A stretch of DNA of 64,000 bases from Monomorium pharaonis (Eukaryota; Arthropoda; Insecta; Hymenoptera; Formicidae). Under the pieces are notes generated by a model. It was not told where the DNA came from and ran no database searches. It worked only from the letters and a program-made list of their open reading frames with translations. A program made the translations under genes and the position numbers. Positions 10,830-22,101 of the stretch are shown here, piece by piece. Within the stretch, counting starts at the first letter, position 1, and every line of letters starts with the position of its first letter. The stretch spans positions 11,043,413 to 11,107,412 of the forward strand of contig NC_050472.1 in the NCBI RefSeq assembly GCF_013373865.1, written 5' to 3'.

Positions 10830-11935
10830 TCACCGAGAGCCGGGCGAACAACGATTTGGGGAACGGGGGGGGCCAGCGCATCGGCCCACAGTCGAGGGAG
10901 GCCGCGAGACGGGCAGCAGGGCGGGTGTCGGGAGGGCGGCCCCGGCAACTACCGCGTTTAGATGGTCTACGTCTAGCAGTCTACGTTTGACGGGCGAGGC
11001 GCTAGGATGCCTCATTACATGAATGCGGCCGTTCCGCGTCCAGACACGATGCAAGAGGCCGCTGTTTAGGGCTCGCCGGGCTTCAGCAAGAATCCGACGC
11101 GTCGACGCAGGAAGCCTCTCGGTTATTACAATCCGCGCACCAGCCAGAGAGGCCGACACCTCTGAACCATCCAGGGCGCTCTTGACACGCTTGCACTCGA
11201 TCCAGCGATTCCGGAGGAAGTCAGACAAACAATCACCGGTCGAGGGAGGCCTCCCGAAGCCGGAATACGGAAGCAGGCGCTGATGTCTTCAAGAGGGGCC
11301 GCGACGCGAATCGCAGTGGCGATATCGGCGGCGACAGGCCGCAGGTCCTCCGAGGGATGCTCCCTCACTCCAAACATGATCAGCTCGCTGCTGAACCGCG
11401 AACGCTTGAGGGCCGCAAGACGGGCCTCAATCCGAGTAACGCCCCCGAGCGAGTCTGGCGGGCGAGACTTCTCGAGCGCAGAAATGCGCTTATCCATCTC
11501 ATGAGTGGAAAATGTTAGTGAATCTACTCTCGCGGTGAGTTTCTCGTTGACAGAAACGCATGCAAAAATCGCAGACTCGATGGCAGATAGTTTCGCGTTG
11601 ATAGCAGTAAGGTCCTCCAGCTTAGTCTCTATATCGATCATCTTCTGCAGAAGTGTGGAGACTAGCTCCCCGAGCGCGCTCGGATCCACCGAGGAGCGAC
11701 GGGCGGGAGCCACCGATTGCGAGGAAGGCAAAGAATCCGGCGACCGTGCAGAAGTCCTCTGGCAGTCGCAAATGGGGCAGTCATAGCCCGAGGCGCCCCC
11801 CCGGACCACGAGAGCCCCAGAGCCGCCGATGGAAAGGAGACACGCCTCGTGAAATGCATGCCTAGCCTCACAGGTGCATAAGAGCGCACGGGCAGAAGCG
11901 ATGAACTTTCTGCAGTGTCCGCAGGCGAGCGTCAT
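10830..11935 (-). pseudogene. LINE element C ORF1 protein (one frameshift)
   Basis: It starts MTLACGHCRKFIASARALLC and shows a RING/PHD-like Cys-His pattern (CxxC, CxC, HxxxC, then CPICDC) in the first ~60 residues. A serine-rich linker and a coiled-coil stretch with regular leucines (LVSTLLQKMIDIETKLEDL, then INAKLSAIESAIF) follow, and then the RRM/C-terminal region (SELIMFGVREHPSEDLRPVA). The frame changes near 11228, where the homologous text continues as LSDFLRNRWIECKRVKSAL to the stop at 10830. This is the usual ORF1 plan: metal finger, trimerising coil, RNA-binding domain. GC content is higher than in the flanks. Confidence 0.7.
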
Positions 11936-12328
11936 AGCGCGCGAATGTTCACTGACAGGAGCACGTGGCAGCGAGATGACGATTTCTGTTTAGAAAACAG
12001 ACTCACCGATACACGCACACATCCAGCGCCCGCACGCGGGTTCAACGGCAGAGCGAGCGCACACCAGTCCTCGAAGCAGGCGCGTGCGCAGATAAGACAG
12101 CCGTGGAAGATGGAAGGCCCTCGGACGATTACCGATCTCGGAATTGGAGATATCGTCGAAAAAATGCCACAGAAAATAGAGAGAAACACTCACCACGGTG
12201 GGATAGCGTCAAGCTAGTTAGCCCTTGACTGATAGTCTGGAAGAAAAAAGCTCCGAAGGGCAGCGAGCGGCAGTAAAAGCGATTTAAGACGGAGCGATGC
12301 TACAGTGCGTCCGCACGTATGTACTTAC

Positions 12329-12330
12329 AA

Positions 12331-12380
<50 letters not shown>
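12329..12380. repeat. (GA)n microsatellite at the 5' end of element C
   Basis: About 50 bp of GA with one or two interruptions. It directly precedes, on the minus strand, the element C 5' UTR and forms the right end of the LINE cluster. Confidence 0.9.
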
Positions 12381-12382
<2 letters not shown>

Positions 12383-12837
12383 AAAACAAGTGGCGCGCGC
12401 TGCCGTGCCGCGCGCTGCGAGCATCTCACTCTGACCCGCGATTTATTTTGTTTCTGCAGTTGCTGGGCACTGTTCGCAAGGTAACAATCGCGTGTGAATT
12501 CTTTGTGTATAATTGGAAATAAAAATGTAAAATTGTTTACTGTATAAAATGAAATTACTGTATAAAATTACTGTATAAAATGAAAAAAAGTGCATTGTGT
12601 CTTCGGCGAAAGATGCAAATGCATCAAATACACGAAAAAACCAAAGAAGAACGATGTTGAAGCAGTGTGTAAAGCATTAACAGAATCGGCAGCTACAGAT
12701 ACATTGTTATTAGCAACAATGAAAAGAAAATCTATTGTACTACAAAGAAAAGATTCAGATAGAAATAATCGTTTTTGTGATATCGATGCCGATGATGAAA
12801 TTGCTGACAAAGAAGAAGTTTTTGTTCTATTCATTAC

Positions 12838-13639
12838 TGTTCGCGATTCTATTGCTCATATCGGGCGAGCGTTCGGTGTCGAGCCGCTGCGATCAGCTGT
12901 TTTCTGACACGTGAGAGACGCGTGTCTTGAGCACGCTCGAACCAGCGTTTCCCGGGTGCGACACGTGAAACGCTGTCTCCTGATCGAATTTTGGGCAATG
13001 GGCTTGGAACGCGATCCCGCCGAATTTTCGTGTAAGCGTTCACCCGCAAGTCAGTCGTGCGCTTCTGTCTTTATCGAGCACCCGCATACTCAAAGTATTC
13101 TTCTTATTCTCGCGAACAGTAGACCGTACTGCTTCGCTGTGCATTCGTGCATCTCTCTCTGTCAGTCGGACGCCGTGCTGCATTGCGTGCGAACCGCTTC
13201 CAATTCGAACTAATTATTTGTGATAATTCAAGATTTGTCATTCATAGTGTTGGTGACGCGCGTGATAGCGGTGGTTCGCGGTCGCGACACTCTCTTGCGA
13301 TCCACGTCATCTTCTTAATACGCACTCAAGATCTCCGCTCCGGAAGGGTGTGCATATCACACTCGGCAAGATTTCCGTCGCGTCGATCTATCGCATTTAC
13401 GAGGGTTCAAGATCTCCGTTCGTTCGGCGCCCCGCTGTCTCGCTCTATCCAAGTGCATGCGCACATGTAAATTATTAGTGAATTAAAGGAATAGTGCAGG
13501 ATATATTTGTCTTTTTAATGGTGTGATTTCCCTGCTCAATACCCTCCCGCACTTCCTACTCGCGACGCTCAGCGCTGGGCGATTCCGGCGTCATATGTTC
13601 TGTGCGTGATCAGTATAAGTGAGTAGTCACGCGTCGACA
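12838..13639 (+). mobile_element. Solo LTR, family W, copy 1 (TSD ATTAC)
   Basis: 802 bp starting TGTTCGCGATTCTATTGC and ending ACA. It is flanked by the 5-bp direct repeat ATTAC (12833-12837 and 13640-13644) and is about 90% similar by eye to 18445-19221, which has its own different TSD. LTR ends TG..CA, a 5-bp TSD and no internal region indicate a solo LTR left by LTR-LTR recombination. It lies inside a coding exon; without it the flanking frame is continuous. Confidence 0.85.
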
Positions 13640-15082
13640 ATTACGATACCACAAGAGAGTGCTAGCCCAAAAAATTCAGGAACTGGACGCAATAATCTCG
13701 AACTTGGTGAGTCCATTATGCTAGATGTCCCAATTATATATGAAGATTCTTCAACGATAATCGAAGAAATGGAAACTGATACTAGCAATACAAATATTCA
13801 GATGAGTTATACAAATTTAGATAATGAAATTATTATATAATAGTTGAAATAAAGAAATTATTGGAAAATAAGCATTGCTTTGTTAGTAAAATATATTGAA
13901 TATCAGACAATAAACTTTGTAACAGATACCAACTATTCGCAAACTAATTTTCCATTATATAATATTAAATTCTTAGATATATCTAATTTATTGTCGTTAG
14001 ATTACTGACAAGAAAGTTGAGGAGATAGATCCTCATACGCAGTCAAATGGTTTGCTCTAAAAAAATCGTCATCTCTGGTAATAACAGTAAAGCTTTCTTC
14101 GATGCATCAAAGAAAAGACTTGATGAGTGTGCCTTATCCAGCTCATCTGCCACCATTGACACCAAGTCTGCAAACAATATTAGAAACTATTGGTGTTCTA
14201 GACAGAGCAAAACATTTTATCTATTTCTGGACTTCTTATTTATTGGACGTTACAAACAATCAACCCACAAAACAAGATTTCCAAAATCTTGCCATGATGA
14301 TTACGGAAACATACCCAATTTTGAAAGGAGGAAACAATGGATGCGTAAGTTTTTTTAATTTATTGGGAGTCTGTAAAATTTTATATAGTAAATTTTACTG
14401 CGCTTATATATATATTAAGTTAATTAATACTATACACATTGAATTGATAAATTCAAGAGAATCGTGAGAATTCAGCTGAGTAACAATGTGCGAAATAGAA
14501 GAGCAAATTTAAAGAAAAAATTATTAAAAAGAAACGCTGCCGAAATATTAAAAAGCTCGACACATGACGCAACGATAATTCAACCGGAAAGAGAGAAGAA
14601 AGTTTCATTAAATAACAGAAAACAATAAATCTTTATGTATCCTTTCTCTTTGTTTTTATTTCACAGACTACATGAAACAAATATGGATCTGGAAACTGCG
14701 CTAAAAGAATTGGAAAAAAAAGCCAAGCCATCGATTCGCCACATGTAAGACGTCTATTAAAGGAAACGCAATCTATGCGACGAGTTTGGATCGAGAAGGA
14801 AGCAAAAGATGTATCGGATATAATTGCAAAATTTCCACAATTAATAATTCACGACTTGGTACAGTCTTTTGCTTTGCAATATAAATCATGTTAATACATT
14901 GCTTAAGTACTTTTTTTATTTACAGATCATTTTCGAGTTTGTAACTTAAAAAAAGTTAGAGCTCAAAAGCTTTTTTAATGCTTGAATGATTTAATAAAAA
15001 CTTTAGTCGCATATTATTGTGTTGAGGCAATTTCCAAAGTAGGAAAAGCAAACGTCATGGTAAAATTGTATGATGATATCGC

Positions 15083-16130
15083 TGTAACGGACCGTATTTC
15101 CCACGCGGGCTTAATTCGCTGGGATCGGGTGTAGGAAGGTCCCTGAGATAATAGGCTCAGCTTTTCCATAATAAAAGAATATATATATTTAATAGAATCG
15201 TGAATATGTACAGGCTATTTACAATGTGTCAGTGTGTCGGTGTTTGCGTATCGTGAGTCGTCGGTGGAATGAGTATATACAGATGCGGTGTGTGTGTGTT
15301 TGTGTTGGTGTAAATCGTGCGTTTGCGGGCCGAAACAGCTGTTCGCTGCCGAGCGTGTATCTAGCTCGGTGATAGTCGTGGTGTGCGGCGACGGGCCGGC
15401 AGGCAATGCCCTGGCGCGTGAAGCGGTGTTTCGTGGCGCGGTGAGGTGCGCGGTATGGCGGGCGGTAGTCGCCGGAGCCTCGAGCTCTGAGGCGCGCGGT
15501 GCGCGGCGTGAAGCGCGGGGTGTTGTGTCGTGCGGTGATCGTTCGTTTTCGCGTTATGATGATTTAAGAAAACGCCGGTCGATCTCGAGATCTTTCGAGG
15601 GAGACGGAGCACTCTCCACCCCCGTTGTGTTCGAGCCGGGTGAGCGGGCGGTTGTTAGGATAATCCGTAGCCGAGAATTCTCGGCGAAGGCGGAGTACGC
15701 TCTACCCTCTGTTACGGAGACAACTAAGAGTTTAGAGTGCGAACGGTACCGAGAGCTCTCGGTTAAGGCAGAGAACACTCTACCCTAATTACTGATCGCA
15801 GGAAGCTTCTCAGGAGCGTACTCTGGTCGGGATCGGAATCCAGCGTACGGTCGGAGCGAGAAGTGTCGCAGCCTCCACCGGAGCGACTTTTTATACCCGC
15901 TCGGGTGGAGGATCGGGGATCCTCGTGGATCTTCGGGTTTCCCCGCACTTGCTCCCCTCCTGTGGAGGTTGGGAGCGTGCGGGGAAACGCGCGGAGCGAA
16001 GACGATGTCTTGTCTCGACGCTTTTTATTTCGGGCGATTAGGACGGGCCGGTGCCCGTTTGTGCGGTCCGGCAGGTGTTCGGCCGGACCGCGCGCGGTCG
16101 GTGATGCCGGCGGACGGAAGGTTCGTTACA
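15083..16130 (+). mobile_element. Solo LTR of Gypsy type (TGTAAC..GTTACA, TSD TCGC)
   Basis: 1048 bp beginning TGTAACGGACCG and ending GTTCGTTACA, with the 4-bp TSD TCGC at 15079-15082 and 16131-16134. The hexanucleotide inverted ends are the same as those of the intact Gypsy element at 52959-59653, and 4 bp is the usual Gypsy TSD length. No gag or pol lies between, so it is solo. It splits an exon of the 12.6-27.3 kb gene. Confidence 0.85.
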
Positions 16131-18444
16131 TCGCTAACAAAAAACAAAGAAGAAGACGATGCCTCTCTTCATAAATCAGGTAATGTTTGAAACAAAATTT
16201 TCGTGGGAATGTTCCCAGGTAGCAAGATGTTATCAAAAAGATATCAAAACCAAAAAAGATTCGGATGACTTTTTAGTTGACTAAAAAGATGCCTGTTTGC
16301 ATCACAAATAGTATGACTAATGTCCGTCTGAATGACGACTTATTGGTGTCTAAACGCTAACTATAAGAAAACTATACCGATTACCAAATTGTCAGCATAT
16401 GGTTAACCTTTATCGGCTGCCAATACGTCAACAAAAAGTTATCAAATTGCTACAAGCTAAAAGATATATTTTTAAAATATCTTATGGGTATCTAAAAGGT
16501 TAACAAAATAGTATCTAAACGACATCAATTAGTAATATCTAAAAGATACCTTATTTGTAGGCTATATTATAGGACAGGTAATAAGTGATAAAAGTTTGTT
16601 TTCTAAAATATGGATATACATAATATATCTAAAATTGTTGATAGTGAACAATTAAATATGTATTGTAATATAAAAGTGACGTTATAATATATATTATATA
16701 TCGACTTTATATTATAATACACAATTGATTGTTAACTAATAACATTTTTTTAGATAATTAACTATATATGTTATATATATCCATATTTTAGGTAACATAC
16801 TTTTATCACATATATAATATACATTCATGTTTCAGTTTTATTTAAAATATGTATATTTAATATAAAATAATTATTTTTTAATTTGTACAAAACTAAATTT
16901 TATACATATAAAAATCTGTAATATTTTAAAATCACAGTGAAACTAATACTAATGAACGATTCAGTAATAGAATAAGATAAGATATCTAAATATTTATACA
17001 TACTATATATATACTAATATTATTGAATTATATCACATCCTTTTTGTAGTAAGTAAACTAATAGAATAACGATCAAATTATTAACTCTGTAAATAAGATA
17101 TATAATATTATACTTTAAACATATCCGGATATCAAATTCTGTAACACATTAATTGATGTAAAGTATAAATGCCTCTTTCTCTTAACAATTATCTTAATAC
17201 ATTATATTATTATACACGACATAATAGTATTGTCTAATAGAAACCTATTCGATGAGGGAGATTATTGTAATGTTTATCACGGAAATACACTCCATAAAAT
17301 TAAACTTGGTTCCACCTTGTAGACCGAAGCTCTGAGATAATCCAGAATCAACTTGAGTGGCTCATTTGTGACATTGAAACCAGGCTTCTTTTGAAGTATT
17401 TGACTTTGGCTGAATATTGGGAAATACTTTATTATTCTTTCGTTAGTCCACCAAGCACGAGTATTCAATCTGTATGCATGAGAACAATAAAGTTAACTAT
17501 TAACATTTCTAGATAATTAACTATGTTATATATATTCATATTTATGTTATATATATTACATAGATAATAAACTTTTATCACATATATAATATACATTCAT
17601 ATATTTTAGTTATTCAAATATTTATATTTAATAAAATAATTATTTTTAAGTTCATACAAAAGCAAATCTTATACAAGCAAAACACAATTTTACAAGCAGT
17701 ACACAAACAAAAACATTATCAAATTTATTTGTTTATAATTTATAATATATTAAAAACTTTGACCTTCATAGATTTCTCTTATCTTTAAAAAAATATGTAA
17801 TACGATTTCTCTTATCTTTAAAAAAATGTGTAATACGTTATGCATAATATAAATATACTTAAAGTATGAGGAAATATACACACCATTGCAACTGAGGTGA
17901 ATATATTTGAGACTCATCTACCTCAGTATGTTACTGGAATTATTAAATATGTTTACGTCGTTTATTCGCAGCCATCCTAGTTGCTCTTATGCGGTCACCT
18001 CCACGACGAAGCCAATCGGCAATGCGGTCTTCGAGTGCTTTAATTTTTGTTCCTTCAAATGCGTTACGTACAATATCTGAAGAAAAGAAATAAATATTAT
18101 ATTATGGGACGTAATAGTTTCTACATGACGAAGAATACAAACAAAATTTATATGTATATATTACGTACCAATTATGATATACAGAAATGTAAATTTTGAA
18201 ATTTTTGGTTTGTTCTCAGTTCCAAGGGTCCAAACCACTTGTTGCGTTAATTCATCCGTCATGACTATTTCCATCGAATATTTAATTGCTTTTTGAATTG
18301 TTTTTCCGCCAATTTCTTGAATTTTTTGTTCCTAGAAAATATAAATTATATAAATTATTTAAGAAATAATATCGGTGTAACTGTAGAATACTTGCACACT
18401 TACAAATTGATTTCGCATTTGCTCATTATCTTTAAGATTATTAT

Positions 18445-19221
18445 TGTTCGCGATTCTATTGCTCATATCGGGCTCGAGCCGCTGCGATCAGCTGTTTCCT
18501 GACACGCGAGAGACGCGTGTCTTGAGCACGCTCGAGCCAGCGTTTCCCGGGTGCGACACGTGAAACGCTGTCTCCTAATCGAATTTTGGTCAATGGGCTT
18601 AGAACGCGATCCCGCCGGTTCGTCGGATTTTCGTGTAAGCGTGCGCCCGCAAGTCAGTCGTGCGCTACTGCCTCCATCGAGCACCCGCATACTCAAAGTA
18701 TTCTCGCGAACAGTAGACCGTACTGCTTCGCTGTACATTCGTGCACTTATCTCTATCAATCGGACGCCGTGCTGCATTGCGTGCGAACCGCTTCCGATTC
18801 GAACTAATTATTTGGTGATAATTCAAGATTTGTTCATAGTGTTGGTGACGCGCGTGATAGCGGTGGATCACGGTCGCGACACCCTCTTGCGATCCGCGTC
18901 ATCGTCTTAATCCGCGCACAAGATCTCCGCTCCGGAAGGGTGTGCATATCACACTCGGCAAGATTTCCGTCGCGTCGATCTATCGCATTTACGGGGGTTC
19001 AAGATATCCGTTCGTTCGGCACCCCGCTATCTCGTTCTATCCAAGTGCATGTAAAGTTTTAGTGAATTAAAGAAATAGTGCAAGGAATAATTATCTATAA
19101 TGGTGTGATTTCCCTGCTCAACATCCTCCCGCACTTCCATCTCGCGACGCTCAGCGCTGGGCGATTCCGGCGTCATATGTTCTGTGCGTGATCAGTCCAA
19201 GTTAGTAGTCACGCGCAAACA
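18445..19221 (+). mobile_element. Solo LTR, family W, copy 2 (TSD ATTAT)
   Basis: 777 bp from TGTTCGCGATTCTATTGC to ACA with the 5-bp TSD ATTAT at 18440-18444 and 19222-19226. It is collinear with 12838-13639 but has small deletions. Because its TSD differs from that of copy 1, the two are independent insertions rather than the two LTRs of one element. Confidence 0.85.
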
Positions 19222-19428
19222 ATTATCAAATATTTGTAGTGCGTCAATATTATTAAACGGCATTGGGGGCAGGAGTGAATAGTCTTGACGTCTACGCTCA
19301 ATGTTACCATTTCCTCGTGCTATTTTCAGCAGTTCATTCATTTTTCGTAAAATCAAAATCTCGAAGTGTTTTCGATCTTCTCTACAATTATCTAAAAAAT
19401 GATATAAATAATAAAATAATAACCAGCA

Positions 19429-19455
19429 AATACACACACACACACACGCGCGCGC

Positions 19456-19517
<62 letters not shown>
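19429..19517. repeat. (CA)n microsatellite
   Basis: About 90 bp of CA with a short CGCGCG interruption near its left end. Long ORFs across it are artefacts of the repeat. Confidence 0.95.
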
Positions 19518-19519
<2 letters not shown>

Positions 19520-19638
19520 CTGCGTTCAGAAACGTCATCCAAGTGCTCTCGGGTATCGTTTTATCCTTCTTGTTTGTCAAATGTAAAATAAGGATAGAAT
19601 GATATCTGAGAGCACTCGAGTGACATTTCTGAACGTAG
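19520..19638. mobile_element. 119-bp MITE with CTRCGTTCAGAAA inverted ends
   Basis: The left arm CTGCGTTCAGAAACGTCA and the inverse of the right arm, CTACGTTCAGAAATGTCA, match at most positions, and the similarity continues to GAGTGCTCTC (about 31 bp). It is inserted at the end of the CA microsatellite, within an intron of the DUF4806-like gene. Confidence 0.7.
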
Positions 19639-20569
19639 TCTATATATGTATATATAGGTATTAAACAGTTTTTAATTTACTGGAACATATTGCGGCATCG
19701 CGTTGATCGCGTATTTGTCTGCTTCTTGCAGATTAATGACTTCGTCATTGTTTTCAATTACATCACTTTCTTTATTATTTGCTTCTTCGTTATTTTCTAA
19801 TACTTCATCTTCTTTGCTGTTTGGGTTTAACAAATATTCCACAAGCGTATACTCATCTATAGAATAAAATATTTTGTATCAGATTTTATTTTGAATAATG
19901 TTGAAACTTTATTAATGTTAATTTTACCTTGATCTTCATTTCCCACACTTTTTTCTAAAATACCTTGATCTGAAGATGAAGGAATAGATTTTTGCGTATT
20001 GCCTTTTAGTTGCAATATGTGCTGCTTGTTCGTCGCCAAATTATTACATATTGGTGCAAGATATCTGTCATCAATTATACGAATGCCAGGATTATTGGAA
20101 GTATTATCACTCTCTACAACAAACATGAATTATTCACAGTAGTTTTTTTACATATAATTTATATCATAAGATTTTTCATACATTCATAAAATATATATAC
20201 CTATAAAGTTATTAGGCGGAAGATACATGTATTGGATATTGATTATCTTTGGATTAGCTGCAAAATGTAAAAGATAATATAGAATATTATTAAGTATTAA
20301 TAATTGCATAATTGTTCCAATCGATGAATATAAATTTTACATACATAATCCTTCTGATAATTGCATACTCAATCTTTTTAGCTTGCTCGGTCTCTTCTGA
20401 GCTGCCATATATACACATATAATACAAACATATGTATATAAAAACACATTTGATGATAACAAATCTTTTTCTCAGTCAATCCAATGCAATATCATATTTA
20501 TACATGACAATTGACAAAATCACCCATATAACTCAAAATCGTAGTTTAAGACATAATAATCAAACATGA

Positions 20570-20680
20570 CAGAGAGATATAAGACAAAACGTCAAAATGA
20601 GATATAAGACAAACATCAAAATGAGATATAAGACAAACATCAAAATGAGATATAAGACAAACATCAAAAATGAAATGCGA
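20570..20680. repeat. 24-bp tandem repeat, 4 units
   Basis: The unit contains ATGAGATATAAGACAAACATC and recurs about four times, followed by one degenerate unit. No function inferred. Confidence 0.8.
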
Positions 20681-21202
20681 CTGGACAATATTAAATGCAT
20701 AACAATATATAAAATCAAAATTGAATAAAGCGTGCAACAGGCTCATCCACACACATATCTCATACATCTATCTCAAACTTGTAAAATAACCTGTAAAATG
20801 TGTATCTGCATGTAGTACAACCAAATATAAGTTGTTAAAAAATCTGAAACAAATCGTAGACGCTCTCGGCAATTTCGCCTATGTAAAGAATTGGGATGTC
20901 TCATAATGTAAAATCTGTAAATGGAAAAATGTCATTAAATATATTCTAAATATAGTACGTTGTCACATGTTTGAAATAAGCAAATAATTATAACGTGTTA
21001 GACACAGATTAATAATAATGATGATGATGATGATATAGAAGTAGTAATAGCAATAGTAGTAATAGTAGTAAACAGTAATAAAATAAATTAAAAACTAAAA
21101 GATATAATATATTTATTCACGTGTCACTATGAATTAGAGGAAAAACATACATAGAATCGGCATTGTATAGAACAACAAAGCCTTTGCTATCAATTTCATT
21201 TA

Positions 21203-22101
21203 CCAGGTCTGTAACTTTAAAATGCGGGTTTTTTTCCAAGAGATGGAGCACAAAACCTATATATGCTGGTGTCATAACCAATATGTCATTTTGTAGCTAT
21301 GATAGTTAGCTTCAAAACGCCATATTTGTTTAAACGTTTAAGTGTTAGTAGCATTTTTTTTTCGGTGGTAAACATGTCGAGTTTTGAGCCGAACAAAGAG
21401 CATTTGCGGCACGTGCTGATTTTCTTATTCAATCAGAAGAAAAAAGCAGCGGAAGCACATCGAATACTTGTGGAAACATACGGTGCACATACTCTATCTG
21501 TCGATACTTGCGAACGGTGGTTTAAACGATTCAGAAGTGGTGATTTTGATGTCAGTGACAAAGAACGTGAAAATCGACCGAAAAAGTTTGAAGACACCGA
21601 ATTGCAAGCTGAAACCTGGCGAAACAGTTAATACTGATCGCTACCGACAACAAATGATCAATTTGAATTATGCGTTGGTCGAAAAACGACCAGAATGGGC
21701 TCAAAGGCATGGGAAGGTGATTTTGCTGCTTGACAACGCACCCAGTCACACAGCAAAATCGGTTAAAAACACTCTGGCAGCACTTGAATGGAAAATATTA
21801 CCTCACCCGCCGTACTCACCAGACCTTGCTCTTTCCGACTACCACCTGTTTTCATCCATGGGACACTCACTTGCCGAGCAGCATTTCCATTCTTATGAAG
21901 ACGTTCAAAAATGGCTCGACGACTGGTTTGGCTCGCACAACTTTCAATTCTTTTGGAATGGCATCCATAATTTGCTTACTAGATGGCAAAAATGTGTAGA
22001 AAGCGAGGGCCGATATTTTGAATAAAATATATTTTTCCATTTTGTCTAAATTATTGCGTATTTTTATTGAAAAAACCCGCATTTTAAAGTTACAGACCTG
22101 G
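21203..22101 (+). mobile_element. Mariner element, mauritiana-like, internally deleted
   Basis: 899 bp with perfect 32-bp inverted ends starting CCAGGTCTGTAACTTTAAAA (21203-21234 and 22070-22101) and flanked by the TA target duplication (21201-21202, 22102-22103). Full-length mariners are about 1.3 kb, so roughly 400 bp are missing from the middle of the transposase. The perfect inverted ends suggest recent mobility, possibly as a deletion derivative moved in trans (inference). It lies in the last coding segment of the transposase gene of the CCCAGG transposon. Confidence 0.95.
21374..22025 (+). pseudogene. Mariner transposase with internal deletion
   Basis: The N-terminal part (MSSFEPNKEHLRHVLIFLFN, then CERWFKRFRSGDFDVSDKE) is the Mos1-type helix-turn-helix DNA-binding half. 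The C-terminal part, in another frame (to 22025), carries LLLDNAPSHT and PHPPYSPDLALSDYHLF. The two aspartates are separated by 34 residues, the mariner D34D signature. The segment with the first catalytic Asp is deleted, so no active enzyme can be made. WVPHEL and the TGDEKW-type box are absent. Confidence 0.95.

Larger units (their letters stand above)
7387..12328 (-). mobile_element. Near full-length CR1-like LINE, element C
   Basis: A ~4.9 kb minus-strand element with 5' UTR (12328 down to 11936), ORF1 (11935-10830), ORF2 with APE-type endonuclease and reverse transcriptase (10657-7872) and a 3' UTR that ends at about 7387 beside (TC)n. Its 5' UTR is shared with element A. Both ends touch GA/TC microsatellite, as in elements A and B. 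The RT sequence type (YADD, VPQGSVVGPLLF) and the PHD-like ORF1 point to the CR1/L2 group; the clade was not verified. Confidence 0.8.
17943..20408 (-). pseudogene. DUF4806-like protein gene of the CCCAGG transposon, split by a solo LTR
   Basis: Starting at the ATG at 20408 (MAAQKRPSKLKRLSMQLSEG), short exons with plausible GT-AG borders follow near 20260-20205, 20118-19929 and 19856-19680, then 19393-19230 (REDRKHFEILILRKMNELL and LLPPMPFNNIDALQIFDN). The frame is cut there by the solo LTR at 18445-19221 and resumes as NLKDNEQMRNQF. Exons at about 18330-18170 (GGKTIQKAIKYSMEIVMTDE) and 18080-17943 (GTKIKALEDRIADWLRRGGD) end the gene. The tail matches what I know of DUF4806 (GG..I..A........T.EL...V.W and a final helix). 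DUF4806 genes accompany some insect DNA transposons; the function is unknown. Confidence 0.5.

Noticed and set aside
10262..11022. Plus-strand ORFs opposite LINE element C
   Set aside because: They are antisense shadows of ORF1 and ORF2, open because of high GC content.
12838..19221. A single LTR retrotransposon with LTRs at 12838 and 18445
   Set aside because: Each repeat has its own perfect but different 5-bp TSD, and the space between contains unrelated elements.
19392..19580. Cys/Val-rich ORFs over the CA repeat
   Set aside because: Artefact of (CA)n; poly-CV translation only.
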